A DNA stretch of 64,000 nt from a virus, in the IMG/VR virus record IMGVR_UViG_3300020477_000990, positions 62,001-126,000 of that record, one strand, 5' to 3'. Numbering within the stretch: position 1 is the first letter of the stretch; every line of letters begins with the position of its first letter. A model generated the notes under the pieces. It saw only the letters and a list, made by a program, of their open reading frames with translations. It was not told the origin of the DNA and ran no database searches. Shown piece by piece: positions 27,832-35,114 of the stretch. The position numbers were made by a program, and so were the translations under genes.

Positions 27832-28333
27832 TTTATTATATAAAAAATTAAATAACTTTAAATTTGATGTAGCTCAAATTGAAGAAGCATATAATAATGC
27901 AGAGTTTGAATCAACAGGTGAAAATGAATATAGAGAAGTACAAGGTTATGCTAAAGTACCTTGCCCAAATTTTGTAAAGGAACAGTTAAAATTGCCTATT
28001 TGGAAGTCAACTGGTTTCTTAAGAGCCATGCCAAACAAAACAGTTCCAGCTCATGCAGATATGGGTAGAGTATGTGCAATTTTAATTCCATTTAAAGGAG
28101 AGCAACAAAAAAATCCATTACGTTTTTGGAAATATGATGACGAATTAGATAAAGATATTTTGATAGCCGAAACATATATTAATGAACCAACTTTAATTGA
28201 TACAACAGTTTTGCATTCAGTTGATGATAGTTCCGATGTAGAAAGAACTAACTTTACTATTTGTTTTGATTATCCATTTAGTTTTGAAGTTATGTCTGAT
28301 CTGTTATCAGAGAAAGGATTATTGTATGCATAG
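27824..28333 (+). CDS. Fe(II)/2OG oxygenase-like protein (hydroxylase cluster 3 of 3)
   Basis: The 169-residue protein is a compact version of the two preceding paralogues: VPAHADMGR (His-x-Asp), AILIPFKGE strand, and TVLHSVDDSSDVERTNFTICFDYPF with the second His and Arg. It overlaps both neighbours by 8 bases. The tandem series suggests repeated duplication with divergence in substrate. Confidence 0.58.
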   Translation: MDNLLYKKLNNFKFDVAQIEEAYNNAEFESTGENEYREVQGYAKVPCPNFVKEQLKLPIWKSTGFLRAMPNKTVPAHADMGRVCAILIPFKGEQQKNPLRFWKYDDELDKDILIAETYINEPTLIDTTVLHSVDDSSDVERTNFTICFDYPFSFEVMSDLLSEKGLLYA

Positions 28334-29144
28334 TATTTTATATAAGAGTAAGTATACAAATCAAGATGTTGTATGGATTAAAGATGTATTAACTAAAGAA
28401 GAAATACAAGCAATGAGTGAGTATTTTGATAGTAAGTTAGATTTAATGCATGATGCATATGGTACAAAAGATTTACATAAAATATTGCCAATAGGCCCAA
28501 ATTTAAATTTAGATCGTGATATAAAATTAATATGTGATAGAGTTCATTTACCAATAGAAAATTTAATTGGCGACAATTGGTTTTTAACTGGACACCCATA
28601 TGGACCTCATGCTGATGCACCTGAAGGTGATATTGCACAATACTTGCATTGCGTAGTTCCAATTAGAAAAAGTTTTGCAGAAGAATGTTCTATGATTGTT
28701 TTTGATCAAGTATCAAAAGTAGGAACACTTACAATAAGTGGAGATTCAACGGTTGACTATGAAGAAGCAAATGAATATGCTGGTCAAGATATTGATGTAG
28801 ACCATCCTAGATTTTCTGATTGTAAAACTATTGGTTTGGGTAGTTCCAAATACTTGCATTATCTTACAGATCAAAATATAGGTGATGACTTATATAATGA
28901 ATTAGATAATACTGCGAGTCATCATACACGTGAAAGATTTTTTGGATTTACTGGAAAATCTTATAATTGGGTGCCTGGTGACATTATATTTTTTAATAGT
29001 TCACAAATGCATTGCTCAGGGAAAATGCCAAAAGATACAAATAAACTAGGAATAACAATGCTATTTAAATTTGATACTGTAGAAGAATGTCAAAGTTATA
29101 AAACAAATTCAAAGTTAAATTTTAAGGAAACTTACGATGTATAA
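28326..29144 (+). CDS. Fe(II)/2OG oxygenase-like protein
   Basis: The start is ATG 28326, overlapping the preceding stop. YGPHADAPEGD gives His-x-Asp. PGDIIFFNSSQMHCSGKM gives the second His in the PGD-hhhFxxxxxH context typical of phytanoyl-CoA and P4H-type oxygenases. A late Lys/Thr-rich segment replaces an obvious Arg, so the 2OG ligand is unclear. Length is 272 residues. Target unknown. Confidence 0.62.
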   Translation: MHSILYKSKYTNQDVVWIKDVLTKEEIQAMSEYFDSKLDLMHDAYGTKDLHKILPIGPNLNLDRDIKLICDRVHLPIENLIGDNWFLTGHPYGPHADAPEGDIAQYLHCVVPIRKSFAEECSMIVFDQVSKVGTLTISGDSTVDYEEANEYAGQDIDVDHPRFSDCKTIGLGSSKYLHYLTDQNIGDDLYNELDNTASHHTRERFFGFTGKSYNWVPGDIIFFNSSQMHCSGKMPKDTNKLGITMLFKFDTVEECQSYKTNSKLNFKETYDV

Positions 29145-30138
29145 AATAGAAGGTACAAATATAACGTTTGAAGATGTTGGAGCATTAAAATTAAAAGGTC
29201 TTAATGCATATGGTATAGAAGTAACCAATTTATCTTATCCATTTGAAGAAAGAGAAATAGAATTAATTAAATATTTAATTGCAGATCAATTATTAGTTGT
29301 TTTGCCAAAGTGCAATTTATCTGTAGATCAATTTTATAACTTATGTGATCAATTAGGAGTAGTTAGTACGTATGGACAATATCGTAGTCGTAAACTTCTT
29401 GATAATACAAAATTTTATTCCTATTTAGATAAAGATGATTGTCCAATATATCCTGGATTAGTAAGAGTTACAGGTGAAAAAGATAGTAAAGGAAATTTTT
29501 TAGGAATAGCACCTGGGCATAGTACGTTATTAAATTGGCATAATGATCAAGCTGGACGTGATGCTGTAAAAGTTAAAAGAAATGATAAAATAAAAGGTAT
29601 ATGGTCATACGAAAGACCACTTCCAGAAGTTATTGCTTTACAAGGAGTAAAAGGAACTAAAGGTAGTATTACTGAAATATGTCAACTAGTTGATTCTTAT
29701 AATGCTGAAGATTTAAGCATTAAAAACTGGTTTAAAAATGTTCGATTAGAATGGGGATATGTAGATGGAGAAGATAAAATATATGATTCTGATGTAGTAC
29801 ATAAGGAAGATAAAATAAAAAGAATACTTCCAATTGTAACTAAAGCAATAAATGGTAAAGAAGGGTTACATTTTTCTCCAAGCCAAACAGTAGCTATCGA
29901 TGGTAAATCAGAAAAAGAATATAATGAATTAAAAGAATATATAATGAAAAATTATGTAAATCAAAATTACATATATAGACACTATTGGAATGATGGTGAT
30001 ATTATTTTTACTGATCAAAAAACGTCAATTCATAGACGTGTTGGAACTCATAAAGAAACAATTCCTATGCAAAAATTAAGTAAAAGATTATTGCACCATG
30101 TTGAAATACATATTCATAATTTGAATAATGCCTCCTAA
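29137..30138 (+). CDS. TauD/TfdA-like Fe(II)/2OG dioxygenase
   Basis: LNWHNDQAGRD near residue 130 supplies the HxD-type ligand (His-Asn-Asp) and TSIHRRVGTH near 310 the second His and 2OG Arg, as in the TauD/TfdA/GBBH family. The opening ALKLKGLNAYGIEVTNLSYPF resembles family N-termini. The 333-residue length is normal. Two relatives lie at 46702 and 47721. The family oxidises small acids such as taurine or butyrobetaine; the substrate here is not known. It ends the rightward operon, with its stop codon in a hairpin loop. Confidence 0.72.
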   Translation: MYKIEGTNITFEDVGALKLKGLNAYGIEVTNLSYPFEEREIELIKYLIADQLLVVLPKCNLSVDQFYNLCDQLGVVSTYGQYRSRKLLDNTKFYSYLDKDDCPIYPGLVRVTGEKDSKGNFLGIAPGHSTLLNWHNDQAGRDAVKVKRNDKIKGIWSYERPLPEVIALQGVKGTKGSITEICQLVDSYNAEDLSIKNWFKNVRLEWGYVDGEDKIYDSDVVHKEDKIKRILPIVTKAINGKEGLHFSPSQTVAIDGKSEKEYNELKEYIMKNYVNQNYIYRHYWNDGDIIFTDQKTSIHRRVGTHKETIPMQKLSKRLLHHVEIHIHNLNNAS

Positions 30139-30148
30139 GAGGCATTAT
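30125..30148. terminator. Hairpin between converging genes
   Basis: ATAATGCCTC pairs perfectly with GAGGCATTAT over 10 bp around the loop CTAA, which contains the stop codon of the dioxygenase gene. There is no long T-run, so termination is probable but not certain. Confidence 0.55.
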
Positions 30149-30168
30149 CCTACTATTTAAAATTTTAA

Positions 30169-30447
30169 TTAGAATGATAAGTGATCAGAAGTCTCTACTA
30201 ATGGTAAAGTTTGTCCATCATATTGAGCTTTGTCACAAGGTGTAATATCTAGAGCATCGTATGCCGCTCTGTCAATGTTCCATTCTTCTGTGATAACTAG
30301 ATCAGCGCCAACCATTTCATATTTAAAGTTAACTCTTCCGTTGTTTGTAGCAAAAGTTCCATAATCAGCATCGCTGTAACCAACTAACCAATTTTGAACT
30401 GTATCTACTGCACCATCTCCGCCATTTGTTTTCCAAGATATAAACAT
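30169..30447 (-). CDS. Uncharacterised phage protein (92 aa)
   Basis: I do not recognise this acidic, soluble 92-residue protein. It starts MFISWKTNGG and has an NWLVGYSDADYG block, with no signal peptide or membrane segment. An AGGAG ribosome-binding site and a minus-strand late promoter (30482-30488) precede it, so it is probably a late gene, perhaps a small virion protein. Confidence 0.65.
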   Translation of the reverse strand: MFISWKTNGGDGAVDTVQNWLVGYSDADYGTFATNNGRVNFKYEMVGADLVITEEWNIDRAAYDALDITPCDKAQYDGQTLPLVETSDHLSF

Positions 30448-30481
30448 ATTGAGATCTCCTATAATATAGTGTATACAACTA

Positions 30482-30488
30482 TATTTAT
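30482..30488 (-). promoter_or_regulatory. T4-type late promoter for the 30169-30447 gene
   Basis: Minus-strand ATAAATA lies 34 bases before the start codon with AGGAG in between. It abuts the palindromic pair on the other side. Confidence 0.5.
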
Positions 30489-30494
30489 TGAAAA

Positions 30495-30533
30495 CTGGCC
30501 AGAATATAGTAGTATTTTTATTAAACTGGCCAG
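30495..30533. promoter_or_regulatory. Twin CTGGCCAG palindromes, candidate operator
   Basis: The 15-base sequence AAACTGGCCAGAATA occurs twice (30492-30506 and 30523-30537). Its core CTGGCCAG is a perfect 8-bp palindrome, and the copies are 31 bp apart, about three helical turns. They lie between a leftward late gene and the strong rightward promoter at 30566, as expected for a dimeric regulator. Confidence 0.5.
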
Positions 30534-30565
30534 AATAATAGTGGTATAGATAGGCATCTTTTCGC

Positions 30566-30593
30566 TTGACAGATATCTATAATATGCTATACT
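30566..30593 (+). promoter_or_regulatory. Sigma70-type promoter for the small-gene train
   Basis: Perfect TTGACA, a 16-bp spacer and TATACT. It begins 33 bases past the twin palindromes and precedes the gene at 30633. Confidence 0.6.
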
Positions 30594-30632
30594 ATAGAAT
30601 AATATGTTTAAATTAAAGGTGAAATAAAAAAT

Positions 30633-30905
30633 ATGAATAAAAATATAGATAATAAAATGCCTAGTCAAAACACTATTCAAATTGGAAAAAGAATATTTAA
30701 AGTTGAATTAGTGCAAGACCCTAAGACTAAACAGGCAACTTATATATTAGAAGGCAATAGGCAATCAAAATACGGATTGATTAGGAACACACATCAACCT
30801 GATTTATTGTTTGCTTATAATTTAAAAGGGTTAGATAAACAAGCCAAGGTGGCAGGATATACTTGGTTTACAGATAAAAATGGCAAATTAGAACCTGTGG
30901 GGTAG
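30633..30905 (+). CDS. Uncharacterised small protein (90 aa)
   Basis: No family is recognised. The basic 90-residue sequence has a KRIFKVELVQDPKTKQATYILEG strand-rich centre and a C-terminal GYTWFTDKNGKL. It is the first gene after the strong promoter at 30566 and its paired palindromes, a place typical of early host-takeover genes. A weak AGGTGA site precedes the ATG. Confidence 0.6.
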   Translation: MNKNIDNKMPSQNTIQIGKRIFKVELVQDPKTKQATYILEGNRQSKYGLIRNTHQPDLLFAYNLKGLDKQAKVAGYTWFTDKNGKLEPVG

Positions 30906-30908
30906 TAA

Positions 30909-31166
30909 ATGACTGAACTTACACGAGGAATATTTCAAGTAGGTAAGGGCTTTTATGAAAGTAATAAAGGTTCAATTCTTAGAACAATAGTATATACAAT
31001 AGGCCACTTTGCAATAGCAATAATATGTTTAATGCTAATTGCAGATGTATCTTTTGGAATTGCATTAACTGATGCAATTGTTGAACCACTTGCTAATTCA
31101 GTTTGGTATTTTGTATTAGATAAATGGTGGGCGTCAAAAGTAACAAAGGAGGACAATGATAGATAG
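30909..31166 (+). CDS. DUF2061-like small membrane protein
   Basis: Two hydrophobic helices (about 25-45 and 50-70) surround ALTDAIVEPLANSVWYF, which resembles the central segment of DUF2061 inner-membrane proteins (SxxRTxxWxxxxxxxxxLIxxxxxxA...E). The function of the family is unknown. It lies 3 bases after its neighbour and overlaps the next gene by 11. Confidence 0.55.
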   Translation: MTELTRGIFQVGKGFYESNKGSILRTIVYTIGHFAIAIICLMLIADVSFGIALTDAIVEPLANSVWYFVLDKWWASKVTKEDNDR

Positions 31167-31353
31167 TCACGAACAAGACAAGACATATGAAAATGAAGGT
31201 AGTACAGTTACTATTCCTTTAAAAGAATATGATAAACTCAGAGAAAAGCAAAAGTATATTACCGATAGTGATTTAATTAATTGTATAGATAAGATTGAAG
31301 AACTAGTACGAGCATTAAGAAAGCATATAGTAAGGAGCAATTTTAATGAGTAG
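31156..31353 (+). CDS. Uncharacterised small protein (65 aa)
   Basis: A charged, helix-forming protein with a predicted coiled-coil half (EYDKLREKQKY to IEELVRALRKHI). An AGGAGG site lies 5-10 bases before the ATG, inside the preceding gene. No family recognised. Confidence 0.55.
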   Translation: MIDSHEQDKTYENEGSTVTIPLKEYDKLREKQKYITDSDLINCIDKIEELVRALRKHIVRSNFNE

Positions 31354-31531
31354 GAAAAGTAAAAAAACTTTGTGGAACAAAATTTATGCAAAAGCAGATA
31401 GAATAGATAAACTATCTAAAGATATAATGCATCTATCAGATGAGATTAAAGATTTAGTTTATGAAAGCGAAGAAGCAAAAGATGATGATAGTTTTGGTAG
31501 GCATTATGGTTCATGGAAAGGCAATTTGTAA
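31346..31531 (+). CDS. Uncharacterised small protein (61 aa)
   Basis: A basic N-terminus (MSRKSKKTLWNK) is followed by a heptad-rich segment with evenly spaced Ile/Leu and an acidic tail. It overlaps its neighbours by 8 bases and 1 base and has an AAGGAG site upstream. No family recognised. Confidence 0.55.
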   Translation: MSRKSKKTLWNKIYAKADRIDKLSKDIMHLSDEIKDLVYESEEAKDDDSFGRHYGSWKGNL

Positions 31532-31626
31532 TGTGGTATTGGATTAAAGAATTAATAGTTGATATGGCACCATGGTTGATATCTATAGTGCTTATATTAA
31601 TTATAATAGGGATGGTATTTGCTTAA
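31531..31626 (+). CDS. Tiny single-pass membrane protein (31 aa)
   Basis: The frame ATGTGGTATTGG to TAA encodes MWYWIKELIVDMAPWL followed by a strongly hydrophobic helix ending GMVFA. It starts on the stop codon of the preceding gene and ends on the start codon of the next, the same TAATG coupling as its neighbours. Possible host-membrane effector; nothing more can be said. Confidence 0.5.
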   Translation: MWYWIKELIVDMAPWLISIVLILIIIGMVFA

Positions 31627-31898
31627 TGAAAAATATTAAAAAAAATCATTATGTTCAAAAGTTAATAAAAACATTGTGGGCATCAGATAAGAAAAAAGCA
31701 AAACATAAGGTTATTAATATAAACAACTATGAAAGATATTGGGAAGATTCTACACCAACAGGACATCAAATTAGAATTGCTTGTCAAGATGGTTCAACAC
31801 TACATTTGAATTTAAATTGGCCTAAAGGATATAACCCAAGAAATCAAAATGTTGATGCAAAGAGATGGAGGATACACAATGAAAACCAAAGTAGATAA
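31626..31898 (+). CDS. Uncharacterised small protein (90 aa)
   Basis: The start is ATG 31626, coupled to the preceding stop; an upstream ATG in the same frame overlaps the tiny membrane protein and is less likely. The protein has a lysine-rich N-terminus and a strand-rich centre (GHQIRIACQDGSTLHLNLNWP). No family recognised. Confidence 0.55.
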   Translation: MKNIKKNHYVQKLIKTLWASDKKKAKHKVININNYERYWEDSTPTGHQIRIACQDGSTLHLNLNWPKGYNPRNQNVDAKRWRIHNENQSR

Positions 31899-32034
31899 TA
31901 ACATATCAGTATATAGTGATTTAGCATACGAGCAAGGCAAGTTAAATGCAGTAATGCAGGCTATAATAGATTTAATGAAAAAGCAAAAAGCATTAGAAGT
32001 TAAAATTGAAAAACTAAAGAAAAAATTAAAATGA
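31879..32034 (+). CDS. Uncharacterised coiled-coil protein (51 aa)
   Basis: GATGGAGG is a strong ribosome-binding site before ATG 31879, which decides the start. The second half is a lysine-rich amphipathic helix (LMKKQKALEVKIEKLKKKLK). It overlaps the preceding gene by 20 bases and the next by 4. Confidence 0.55.
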   Translation: MKTKVDNNISVYSDLAYEQGKLNAVMQAIIDLMKKQKALEVKIEKLKKKLK

Positions 32035-32237
32035 CAGAATATAGTTCACACGATTGGAGAAAAAATACAGACGATGCAATAGTCGTAGATACTCAATCAA
32101 AAAATGAAATGAAAGTTAATGAAAGTAAAGTTATTTTTAAGCATCCAAAGAGTCTTCAAATAGAAGAAGTTGATGTTTCAAGATTAATTAGAGTATTTGT
32201 AAACAATCAAGAAAGTCATAAGCGGAGTGTCAAGTAA
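32031..32237 (+). CDS. Uncharacterised small protein (68 aa)
   Basis: A short hydrophilic protein starting MTEYSSHDWRKN. It is coupled to both neighbours by ATGA and TAATG overlaps. No recognisable domain. Confidence 0.5.
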   Translation: MTEYSSHDWRKNTDDAIVVDTQSKNEMKVNESKVIFKHPKSLQIEEVDVSRLIRVFVNNQESHKRSVK

Positions 32238-32368
32238 TGGCAAGGCATAAAAGAAATTGGTTAGAAAGAAAACTAGATGAGTATAACCATACTATGGAAT
32301 TAGTTAGAACAATATTACCATTAATAATTTTGGTAATACAAGTGATAATATTATTAAAGGTATTGTAA
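32237..32368 (+). CDS. Tiny single-pass membrane protein (43 aa)
   Basis: ATGGCAAGGCAT opens a frame encoding a basic N-terminus (MARHKRNWLERK) and one hydrophobic helix (LPLIILVIQVIILLKVL). It sits exactly between two genes with TAATG overlaps on both sides, which supports translation. Confidence 0.5.
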   Translation: MARHKRNWLERKLDEYNHTMELVRTILPLIILVIQVIILLKVL

Positions 32369-32658
32369 TGCATAAAAAACAAAACTATAAAAAAATTAAA
32401 TTAGATCCACCAGTAGTTAAACACTCTGTGGCATCAGAACATGATCCTAAAGTTTGGCATCTAGAAGAACTTGAAGGAGAAATCCTTGAGTTTGCCAAAT
32501 ACATAAAAAATCATTACAACATAAAGTTTAATGATACAGCAATGGCACACCTAAATAGAATAGGTAAGTCAACAGGTAATCTAAGAATTACATCTGCTTT
32601 AGCAATGGGCAATCTTGAAGACCTTCACAAGTACGATAAAAAGTACGACAATTACTAA
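32368..32658 (+). CDS. Uncharacterised small protein (96 aa)
   Basis: The N-terminus is basic; the C-terminal half (FAKYIKNHYNIKFNDTAMAHLNRIG) looks helical. No family recognised. It is coupled upstream by TAATG and followed 1 base later by the next gene. Confidence 0.5.
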   Translation: MHKKQNYKKIKLDPPVVKHSVASEHDPKVWHLEELEGEILEFAKYIKNHYNIKFNDTAMAHLNRIGKSTGNLRITSALAMGNLEDLHKYDKKYDNY

Positions 32659-32659
32659 A

Positions 32660-32956
32660 ATGATAGGCGATAACTATAACAAGGTATTAGCTAATCATAT
32701 CTTCAATAGATTAGAAGAAATACAAACAGATGAGCATAGGATTCTAAATCAACCTAAATTATGGGCATCAGGCTTTCTTTTTACGGTAAATGACATTGAA
32801 AATATCATACAAGAAGTAAATAGTGCTAGTTTTGACGAAAGGGCATTATGGCACGACAAAATAAAACCCACAGAGGGCGACGTAAAGTCGGAAGTAAAAA
32901 AAGAAGAAACAGACGTAGACAAAGAAAGAAAAGAAGATAGTTCATATCTTGACTAA
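32660..32956 (+). CDS. Uncharacterised small protein with charged tail (98 aa)
   Basis: ATG 32660 is chosen because it follows the preceding stop by one base; an in-frame ATG 45 bases upstream would overlap. The C-terminus (SEVKKEETDVDKERKED) is highly charged. Its last codons overlap the -35 element of the tmRNA promoter. Confidence 0.5.
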   Translation: MIGDNYNKVLANHIFNRLEEIQTDEHRILNQPKLWASGFLFTVNDIENIIQEVNSASFDERALWHDKIKPTEGDVKSEVKKEETDVDKERKEDSSYLD

Positions 32957-32977
32957 TCATATATTTTAAAGTATAAT
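32949..32977 (+). promoter_or_regulatory. Sigma70-type promoter of the tmRNA gene
   Basis: TTGACT, a 17-bp spacer and TATAAT. The predicted start site near 32984 lies just upstream of the acceptor piece. Confidence 0.65.
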
Positions 32978-32983
32978 TACTAT

Positions 32984-33235
32984 TGTAACGTTGAAGTTAT
33001 TGGAATAGATTATACGGACGTCGGGGCAGTACCGACCACCTCCACCAAAATTATACAAGTTTCGGGGGTGAACTAGGATCGACGGTAATTCGAAAGAATA
33101 ATGGAGTTGCCCGGATGTAAGCTCGGTTAACGCGAACACATTTACAAATGCAGATGAAAATCTAGCACTTGCGGCCTAGTTAATAGGCTAACGGGGTTGG
33201 CAAGTACCTGGCAACAGAAACTTGCCGTTTAATGT
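32984..33235 (+). ncRNA. ssrA: Circularly permuted two-piece tmRNA (ssrA)
   Basis: The acceptor piece comes first: T-stem GTCGG (33020-33024) and CCGAC (33032-33036) around the 7-base loop GGCAGTA, then CACCTCC, discriminator A and CCA ending at 33047. After a short spacer the coding piece begins at 33064 with GGGGGTG, which pairs with CACCTCC, followed by the AGGATCGACGG region. The tag frame starts at GCG 33132 and reads ANTFTNADENLALAA, stop TAG 33177-33179. A GGCAAG/CTTGCC hairpin closes the 3' end. This order (acceptor, spacer, coding) is the permuted form known from alphaproteobacteria. It tags stalled peptides for proteolysis. The exact ends are approximate. Confidence 0.9.
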
Positions 33236-33252
33236 CAAATAAATATATGTAT

Positions 33253-34584
33253 ATGGAAACTAAAATAAAAAATAGTAATGTCAGCAGTTTGACTCATTTA
33301 AAAGATATTAGTAAAATTTCAAAAACTTTTTGCGTATATCCATTTACCGTAATGTTTGTTGGATCAGGTGGAACACCTGTTCCTTGTTGTATTAGTGAAC
33401 ATCATAAACATCCAGTAAAAGGAGAAGGATCTACTGAAAAAGGTGAGTTTATTCTTCCTCATAATTCATTAAAAGACTATTGGAATTCAGAAGCAATAAA
33501 CAGATTAAGACAACGATTACTTGAAGGTAAAAAAGATCCAGGGTGTAAACGTTGTTGGGTTGATGAAGCACAAGGGCAATCATCAAAACGTATTAAAGAT
33601 GCAACAAAGATACCTGGAGCAAATTTAGATGAGTTAACTTTAGAGCAATTTAAAGAGCAAGTAATTAAAAGGCCAAAAGTATTATGGATTGATTTACAAA
33701 TGGCAAACTTATGTAATATGGCCTGCCGTATGTGTAATCCATGGAACAGTTCTGAAATTGAAAGAGAATCAGAAAAGCATAAAGAATTAATATCACAAAA
33801 TAAAACATTTAAAGAACTTTGGGTAGAACCTTTACCAGAAGTAAAAAAAACAAAAGATTATTGGAGAGATCCTAAATTTACAAAAGAATTAGAAGAGTTA
33901 ATTCCTACTTTAGAATGTTTAACTGTAAGTGGTGGTGAACCAACAGTCAACAAATACTTTAATGATATTATTGATTTTTGTATTAGAGAAGGCCATGCTA
34001 AAAATTTAATACTTAAATTTAATACTAACGGACAACAAATTAATAGAAAGTATATGGATAAACTAGAGCCATTTAAGTATATTGAAATGAAAGTTAGTAT
34101 TGATGGAACTGGAACAGTTTTTGATTATATACGTCATCTAGGCAAATGGGAAACAGTATCTAAGAATAGAATTATGTTTGAAGAATATAGATCAGAACGA
34201 TTCGATGTTAATAGTGATCCAACATATCAAGTTTTAAATATATTAAATTTACCAGAACTATTACAATGGCATTTAGATAATGATTTAAAAGTTACAAATT
34301 TAAATCCAGTTCATGTTCCAGAATTTTATAATATATCTTGCTTACCAAATCAAATTCGTGAAGTTGCTTATAATAAATTGCATAAATTTCTTACAGACGA
34401 TTTGCATACTACTTTAAAAGAAAGTATTGAAAATGTTTTATTGCATTTACAGGCAGAGGATATTACTTTTCAAAATAGATGGTACCCTAAATTTTTCCAA
34501 CATACTGAAATGCTGGATAAAATGAGAGGCCAATCATTTGAAAAAATGGTTCCAGAATTATATAATTTAACCAAGAATAAATAA
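33253..34584 (+). CDS. Radical SAM enzyme with N-terminal twitch-type Cys motifs
   Basis: Three in-frame ATGs exist (33232, 33247, 33253). The last is preferred because the first lies in the tmRNA 3' end and an ATAAATA element covers 33239-33245. FCVYPFTVMF, TPVPCCISEH and CKRCWVDE form the N-terminal cysteine set. Cys154, Cys158 and Cys161 (LCNMACRMC) and VSGGEPTVN form the core. It is isolated from other radical SAM genes, between the tmRNA and small late genes. Confidence 0.82.
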   Translation: METKIKNSNVSSLTHLKDISKISKTFCVYPFTVMFVGSGGTPVPCCISEHHKHPVKGEGSTEKGEFILPHNSLKDYWNSEAINRLRQRLLEGKKDPGCKRCWVDEAQGQSSKRIKDATKIPGANLDELTLEQFKEQVIKRPKVLWIDLQMANLCNMACRMCNPWNSSEIERESEKHKELISQNKTFKELWVEPLPEVKKTKDYWRDPKFTKELEELIPTLECLTVSGGEPTVNKYFNDIIDFCIREGHAKNLILKFNTNGQQINRKYMDKLEPFKYIEMKVSIDGTGTVFDYIRHLGKWETVSKNRIMFEEYRSERFDVNSDPTYQVLNILNLPELLQWHLDNDLKVTNLNPVHVPEFYNISCLPNQIREVAYNKLHKFLTDDLHTTLKESIENVLLHLQAEDITFQNRWYPKFFQHTEMLDKMRGQSFEKMVPELYNLTKNK

Positions 34585-34595
34585 CATTAACCCAA

Positions 34596-34624
34596 TTGAC
34601 AAAAACAGAATAATATGGTACAAT
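34596..34624 (+). promoter_or_regulatory. Sigma70-type promoter for the lipoprotein gene
   Basis: TTGACA, a 17-bp spacer and TACAAT, 26 bases before ATG 34651, with an AAGAAGG ribosome-binding site. Confidence 0.6.
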
Positions 34625-34650
34625 AATAGCATAAAGAAGGATAAAAACAA

Positions 34651-34854
34651 ATGAAAACATTATTAGTTACATTAGCATTGATATTTGCTTTAACTGGTTG
34701 TTCAAGTATTCCTGAAAACCCAAAAATGGCGTTTGGAAAAAAATGTGAAGTTACTCCAGATGGTACAGTAGTTACAAGCCATGTTTGGATATACAATAAA
34801 GAAACAGGACTTACAGCAAATAAAGATGATTGCGAACAATTAGAAAAGAAATAA
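34651..34854 (+). CDS. Small lipoprotein (67 aa)
   Basis: A signal sequence (MKTLLVTLALIFALTG) ends in the lipobox LTGC at Cys17, so it should be lipidated and membrane anchored. The mature part is about 50 residues with two further Cys. Phage lipoproteins of this size can act in superinfection exclusion or as outer spanins; neither is shown. It stands under its own promoter. Confidence 0.7.
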   Translation: MKTLLVTLALIFALTGCSSIPENPKMAFGKKCEVTPDGTVVTSHVWIYNKETGLTANKDDCEQLEKK

Positions 34855-34855
34855 A

Positions 34856-35071
34856 ATGTCGTATGAGTTTGAAGACTATCGCCCTCAAAAGCCAAAACCA
34901 ACTTGGTTACAATGGACACCAAATAGTCCTAGGCGATATCTTCTTATTCAACTTGCATTAAATTTCTTTATTCCTGGGTTTATGGGGGTATCATTAACAA
35001 CACTTGGCCTACTATGTAATGTAATATTAATAGATTGGTTATTATTTGTTCGTGATACAAGTAGAGCTTGA
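34856..35071 (+). CDS. Small membrane protein (71 aa)
   Basis: A proline-rich cytoplasmic-looking N-terminus (YRPQKPKPTW) is followed by two hydrophobic helices (about 30-45 and 48-66). It starts one base after the lipoprotein stop. No family recognised; the pair may work together at the membrane. Confidence 0.55.
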   Translation: MSYEFEDYRPQKPKPTWLQWTPNSPRRYLLIQLALNFFIPGFMGVSLTTLGLLCNVILIDWLLFVRDTSRA

Positions 35072-35096
35072 CTCATAATAGGATATATATTATAAT
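35068..35096 (+). promoter_or_regulatory. Sigma70-type promoter for dsbA
   Basis: TTGACT, a 17-bp spacer and TATAAT precede the AAAGGAG ribosome-binding site and ATG 35115. Confidence 0.6.
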
Positions 35097-35114
35097 AAAG
35101 AAAAAGGAGTAAAA

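Noticed and set aside
33232-33252. Earlier ATG codons for the radical SAM gene after the tmRNA.
   Set aside because: They lie in the tmRNA 3' end or in the late element. The METKIK start is more consistent, though it is not certain.
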